DNA of 15,946 bases from JAXGVG01 sp040773965. Its GTDB lineage: Bacteria > Pseudomonadota > Alphaproteobacteria > UBA9219. The stretch lies in NCBI GenBank assembly GCA_040773965.1, contig JAXGVG010000028.1, positions 1-15,946 of the forward strand, written 5' to 3'. The position numbers and the translations under genes were made by a program. How positions within the stretch are numbered: the stretch's first letter is position 1; the number at the start of each line of letters is the position of its first letter. This document shows, in pieces, positions 12,567 through 15,946 of the stretch. The notes under the pieces were generated by a model. It ran no database searches, had not been told where the DNA came from, and saw only the letters and a program-made list of their open reading frames with translations.

Positions 12567-13051
12567 ATGCCTGAACGTCTTTTTGCTCTCTTCGACCAAC
12601 TCGGCATCGCGCACAGCACGGTTGAACACCGGCCTTTGTTTACCGTGGAAGAGGGCCGCGATTTGCACGGAGCAATACCGGGGCTGCATTGCAAAAATCT
12701 TTTTCTTAAGGACAAAAAGGATAAAATCTGGCTTATCGTCATGCCGGGCGACAAGCGCGCCAATCTGGGCAAGTTGGAGAAACGTATCGGCGCGGCGCGC
12801 GTTTCCTTCGGCAAGCCGGAGCTTTTGATGGAGGTATTAGGCATGACGCCGGGGCCGTCACGCCCTTTGCGCTGATTAACGATACGGCCCGGCGCGTAAC
12901 CGTTGTGCTGGACTCGGACATGCTTGAAAGTGAGCAAATCAACTTTCATCCCTTGCGCAACGATGCTTCAACTACGATCCAAACGACCGATTTGGTTAAG
13001 TTTATCAAAGCGTTGGGCTATGCCCCCTTTGTCGTGGACTGCGGGGGTTAA
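12567..13051 (+). pseudogene. Prolyl-tRNA deacylase / YbaK-family protein, frameshifted
   Basis: This family hydrolyses mischarged Ala- or Cys-tRNA(Pro) and resembles the editing domain of prolyl-tRNA synthetase. The first frame gives MPERLFALFDQLGIAHSTVE, PLFTVEEG, HCKNLFLKDKKDKIWLIVMP, and SFGKPELLMEVLGMTPG, all typical, then stops early after ~102 residues. From 12854 in another frame the protein continues as AVTPFALINDTARRVTVVLD, then NFHPLRNDASTT and the ending DLVKFIKALGYAP to the TAA at 13051. Together they make a normal ~160-residue protein. One G appears to be missing in the run at 12851-12854 (four, where five would restore the frame). A real mutation, a sequencing or assembly error, or slippage are all possible. 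No clear ribosome site precedes the ATG. Confidence 0.88.
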
Positions 13052-13105
13052 TTTCCGGTAACCCTATGATTTTATGAAAGCATTTTAACTTTAGCTTAGA
13101 GGCTT

Positions 13106-13130
13106 CCGGGTATAGTAGTATCGATACCGG
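13106..13130 (+). promoter_or_regulatory. Possible -10 with flanking inverted repeat before the Tat-exported protein
   Basis: TATAGT (13111-13116) resembles a -10 element 54 bases before the next start codon, but no good -35 lies at the right distance. It overlaps an imperfect inverted repeat, CCGGgTAT (13106-13113) and ATACCGG (13124-13130), which could be an operator. Confidence 0.3.
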
Positions 13131-13169
13131 AACAATTGAAAGCATTCGGATTTTACAAAGGTGTTTTTT

Positions 13170-14267
13170 ATGACGATTTATTCAAAACTCAAGGAAACAT
13201 TTATCGTTCCCAAAGCAAAAAATGCCAAAGGACGACGGGAATTCCTCAAAATTGGCGCAAAGGGCGCCGTTGTTGCCGGGGCGTCCCTTTTGTTTCCTTC
13301 CGTCGCAAGAGCGGCGCGCGCTGCGCCGCCGAATCCTGTCGAAACATTCGATCTCATCGACAGGCATAACAATTGGGGCATCCAGATTTTTGAGCCCCTC
13401 GGCGGCCCCGGGGAGGATAAAAGAAAACAACGCTCACTGATGGTCGTTAAAGACCTTTATACGAAACAGACCGTTTTCTACGTTGAAGGAAATACAAAAA
13501 GCGCGAGGATTTACAGCCTCGACAATGTTTCAAAAGCTGACGAAAAAGCAAGAAAAGATTATGCGCTCCGGCAATTGAACGAATGCGAAAACGTCAACCC
13601 CGAGGCCCGGCGGAAACCTTTTCTGAACGTTGCCGATCTTGGAGGCGAACGAGCGGTCGCCCTTTACGCCGACGAGAACAACGTCCATACGCGCGTCGAT
13701 TTTTTCCCAAACGGCAACGTCTACGCGACCATGAAATTCCTCGATTATAATTTTGAGGACGACCGTGGCGCTGTTATGCCCGTCAGTTTAGGCTTTGATT
13801 TGCCGCATCATCCCGCGAAGGGATACAATTTCACAACCATGGTCGGTATGCTTTCCCGTGAATTGCAGAATCTTCGGGAGACCGGGCACCGGGGTAAAGC
13901 GGCTAAAAACCGGAGAGAAAGAACGAACATCGGCCCCTATGCGACATTAAATCCGGAAGCCAGGGTCTTTTTTGCCGAAACGATCCTGTTAAAATTGTGG
14001 GAAGATATATATCGCGCGAAAGACCGACTCCAAAGAGACATGGGAAGGGAAATGACTGCTCCCTGGGTCATCAAGAATACTCTTCCCAAGGAGCGGGAAT
14101 ATTTGTTGGTGGACTTTGTGGGGGTTAACGGCATAACGGGCATGCCTGAAGCCCATGACTATACCCAGCCCGCTCTTCGGGGCGAACCACAAAAAACTCG
14201 CGGCAAGGAGCCAACGCGGCGCCTGTTACCAAGGCTTCCCCGGTTGGACCAAATGCCGCGGTTTTAA
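13170..14267 (+). CDS. Tat-signal exported protein of unknown function
   Basis: I do not recognise this 365-residue protein. Residues 21-28 read GRREFLKI, a twin-arginine motif, followed by a mildly hydrophobic stretch (AKGAVVAGASLLFP) and an Ala-rich cleavage region near SVARAARA (44-51). It is therefore predicted to be exported folded through Tat. The mature part has no Cys cluster, lipobox or further membrane segment. It contains LMVVKDLYTKQTVFYVEGNT, RVDFFPNGNVYATMKFLDYN and a helical charged region around 240-300, and it ends in a basic Arg/Pro-rich tail. The frame opens at a GTG at 13161, but AAAGG lies 8 bases before the ATG at 13170. Base composition is more AT-rich than the neighbours, which hints at later acquisition. 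It stands alone between the deacylase and gyrB. Confidence 0.75.
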   Translation: MTIYSKLKETFIVPKAKNAKGRREFLKIGAKGAVVAGASLLFPSVARAARAAPPNPVETFDLIDRHNNWGIQIFEPLGGPGEDKRKQRSLMVVKDLYTKQTVFYVEGNTKSARIYSLDNVSKADEKARKDYALRQLNECENVNPEARRKPFLNVADLGGERAVALYADENNVHTRVDFFPNGNVYATMKFLDYNFEDDRGAVMPVSLGFDLPHHPAKGYNFTTMVGMLSRELQNLRETGHRGKAAKNRRERTNIGPYATLNPEARVFFAETILLKLWEDIYRAKDRLQRDMGREMTAPWVIKNTLPKEREYLLVDFVGVNGITGMPEAHDYTQPALRGEPQKTRGKEPTRRLLPRLPRLDQMPRF

Positions 14268-14348
14268 CGCCGAGGTAAACGCGCATCACCGGGGGTTTGT
14301 TCGGGCGGCGTTTTAAACCATAACACCTTGAAATATCTTATTGTTTCC

Positions 14349-14373
14349 GCGCCGAGGATCGTTGCATCGGCGC
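14349..14373 (+). promoter_or_regulatory. First hairpin in the gyrB leader
   Basis: GCGCCGA (14349-14355) and TCGGCGC (14367-14373) form a 7-bp stem with an 11-base loop, 17 bases before the second hairpin. No U-tract follows directly. A weak sigma-70-like pair (TTTAAA 14312, TATCTT 14334, 16 bases apart) lies upstream and could start the gyrB transcript. Confidence 0.4.
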
Positions 14374-14389
14374 CTTAACAGTGCTACTC

Positions 14390-14413
14390 AAAAGGGGCAA
14401 AATTCCCCTTTTT
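14390..14413 (+). terminator. Intrinsic terminator or attenuator just upstream of gyrB
   Basis: AAAAGGGG (14390-14397) and CCCCTTTT (14405-14412) form a perfect 8-bp stem with a 7-base loop, ending in a five-T run. It ends only 14 bases before the gyrB ATG. It may end the transcript of the Tat-exported protein, or act as an attenuator if gyrB is transcribed through it. Confidence 0.65.
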
Positions 14414-14427
14414 ATGGCCGCCGATTC

Positions 14428-15946
<1,519 letters not shown>

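Overview
The window looks like a chromosomal segment of an alphaproteobacterium of moderate to high GC. The evidence is the run secB / Tim44-like gene / mltA / smr next to rho, the hslV-hslU operon, and a short HslV propeptide followed by Thr-Thr. The species cannot be named from the sequence. No phage genes, integrase, transposase, CRISPR array, rRNA or tRNA gene was found.

Layout. 1-329 is the 3' end of rho, convergent with secB (346-834, minus). A tightly packed plus-strand operon follows: a Tim44-domain membrane protein, lipoprotein transglycosylase MltA and an Smr-domain protein, with overlapping stop and start codons. Next comes a PQ-loop-like membrane protein (3404-4114). From about 4115 to 5500 the DNA has a different character: a REP doublet, a 153-bp second copy of the 3' end of hslU, a REP-like hairpin, a minus-strand hicA-hicB toxin-antitoxin pair with operator and structured leader, and another REP-like hairpin. 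Intact hslU and hslV follow on the minus strand. They are driven by a sigma-32-like promoter whose -35 overlaps that of a divergent sigma-70-like promoter for a HIT-family hydrolase.

The right half holds a small unknown minus-strand ORF, a family 4 uracil-DNA glycosylase lacking two of the usual cluster cysteines, an Slt-type lytic transglycosylase, the EF-P lysyltransferase EpmA, nine perfect copies of a G-rich heptamer, a frameshifted prolyl-tRNA deacylase, an unrecognised Tat-exported protein, and the first 506 codons of gyrB behind a two-hairpin leader.

Most genes are housekeeping: transcription termination, export, cell-wall turnover, proteolysis, DNA repair, translation quality and DNA topology. 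The best candidate for something not routinely described is the hslU/hicAB locus. A toxin-antitoxin pair lies between two copies of the hslU C-terminal coding end, and all seven differences between the copies are silent. This suggests capture of the module at the 3' end of an essential-type gene with a replacement gene end, but the mechanism is inference. No convincing multi-gene novel system was seen.
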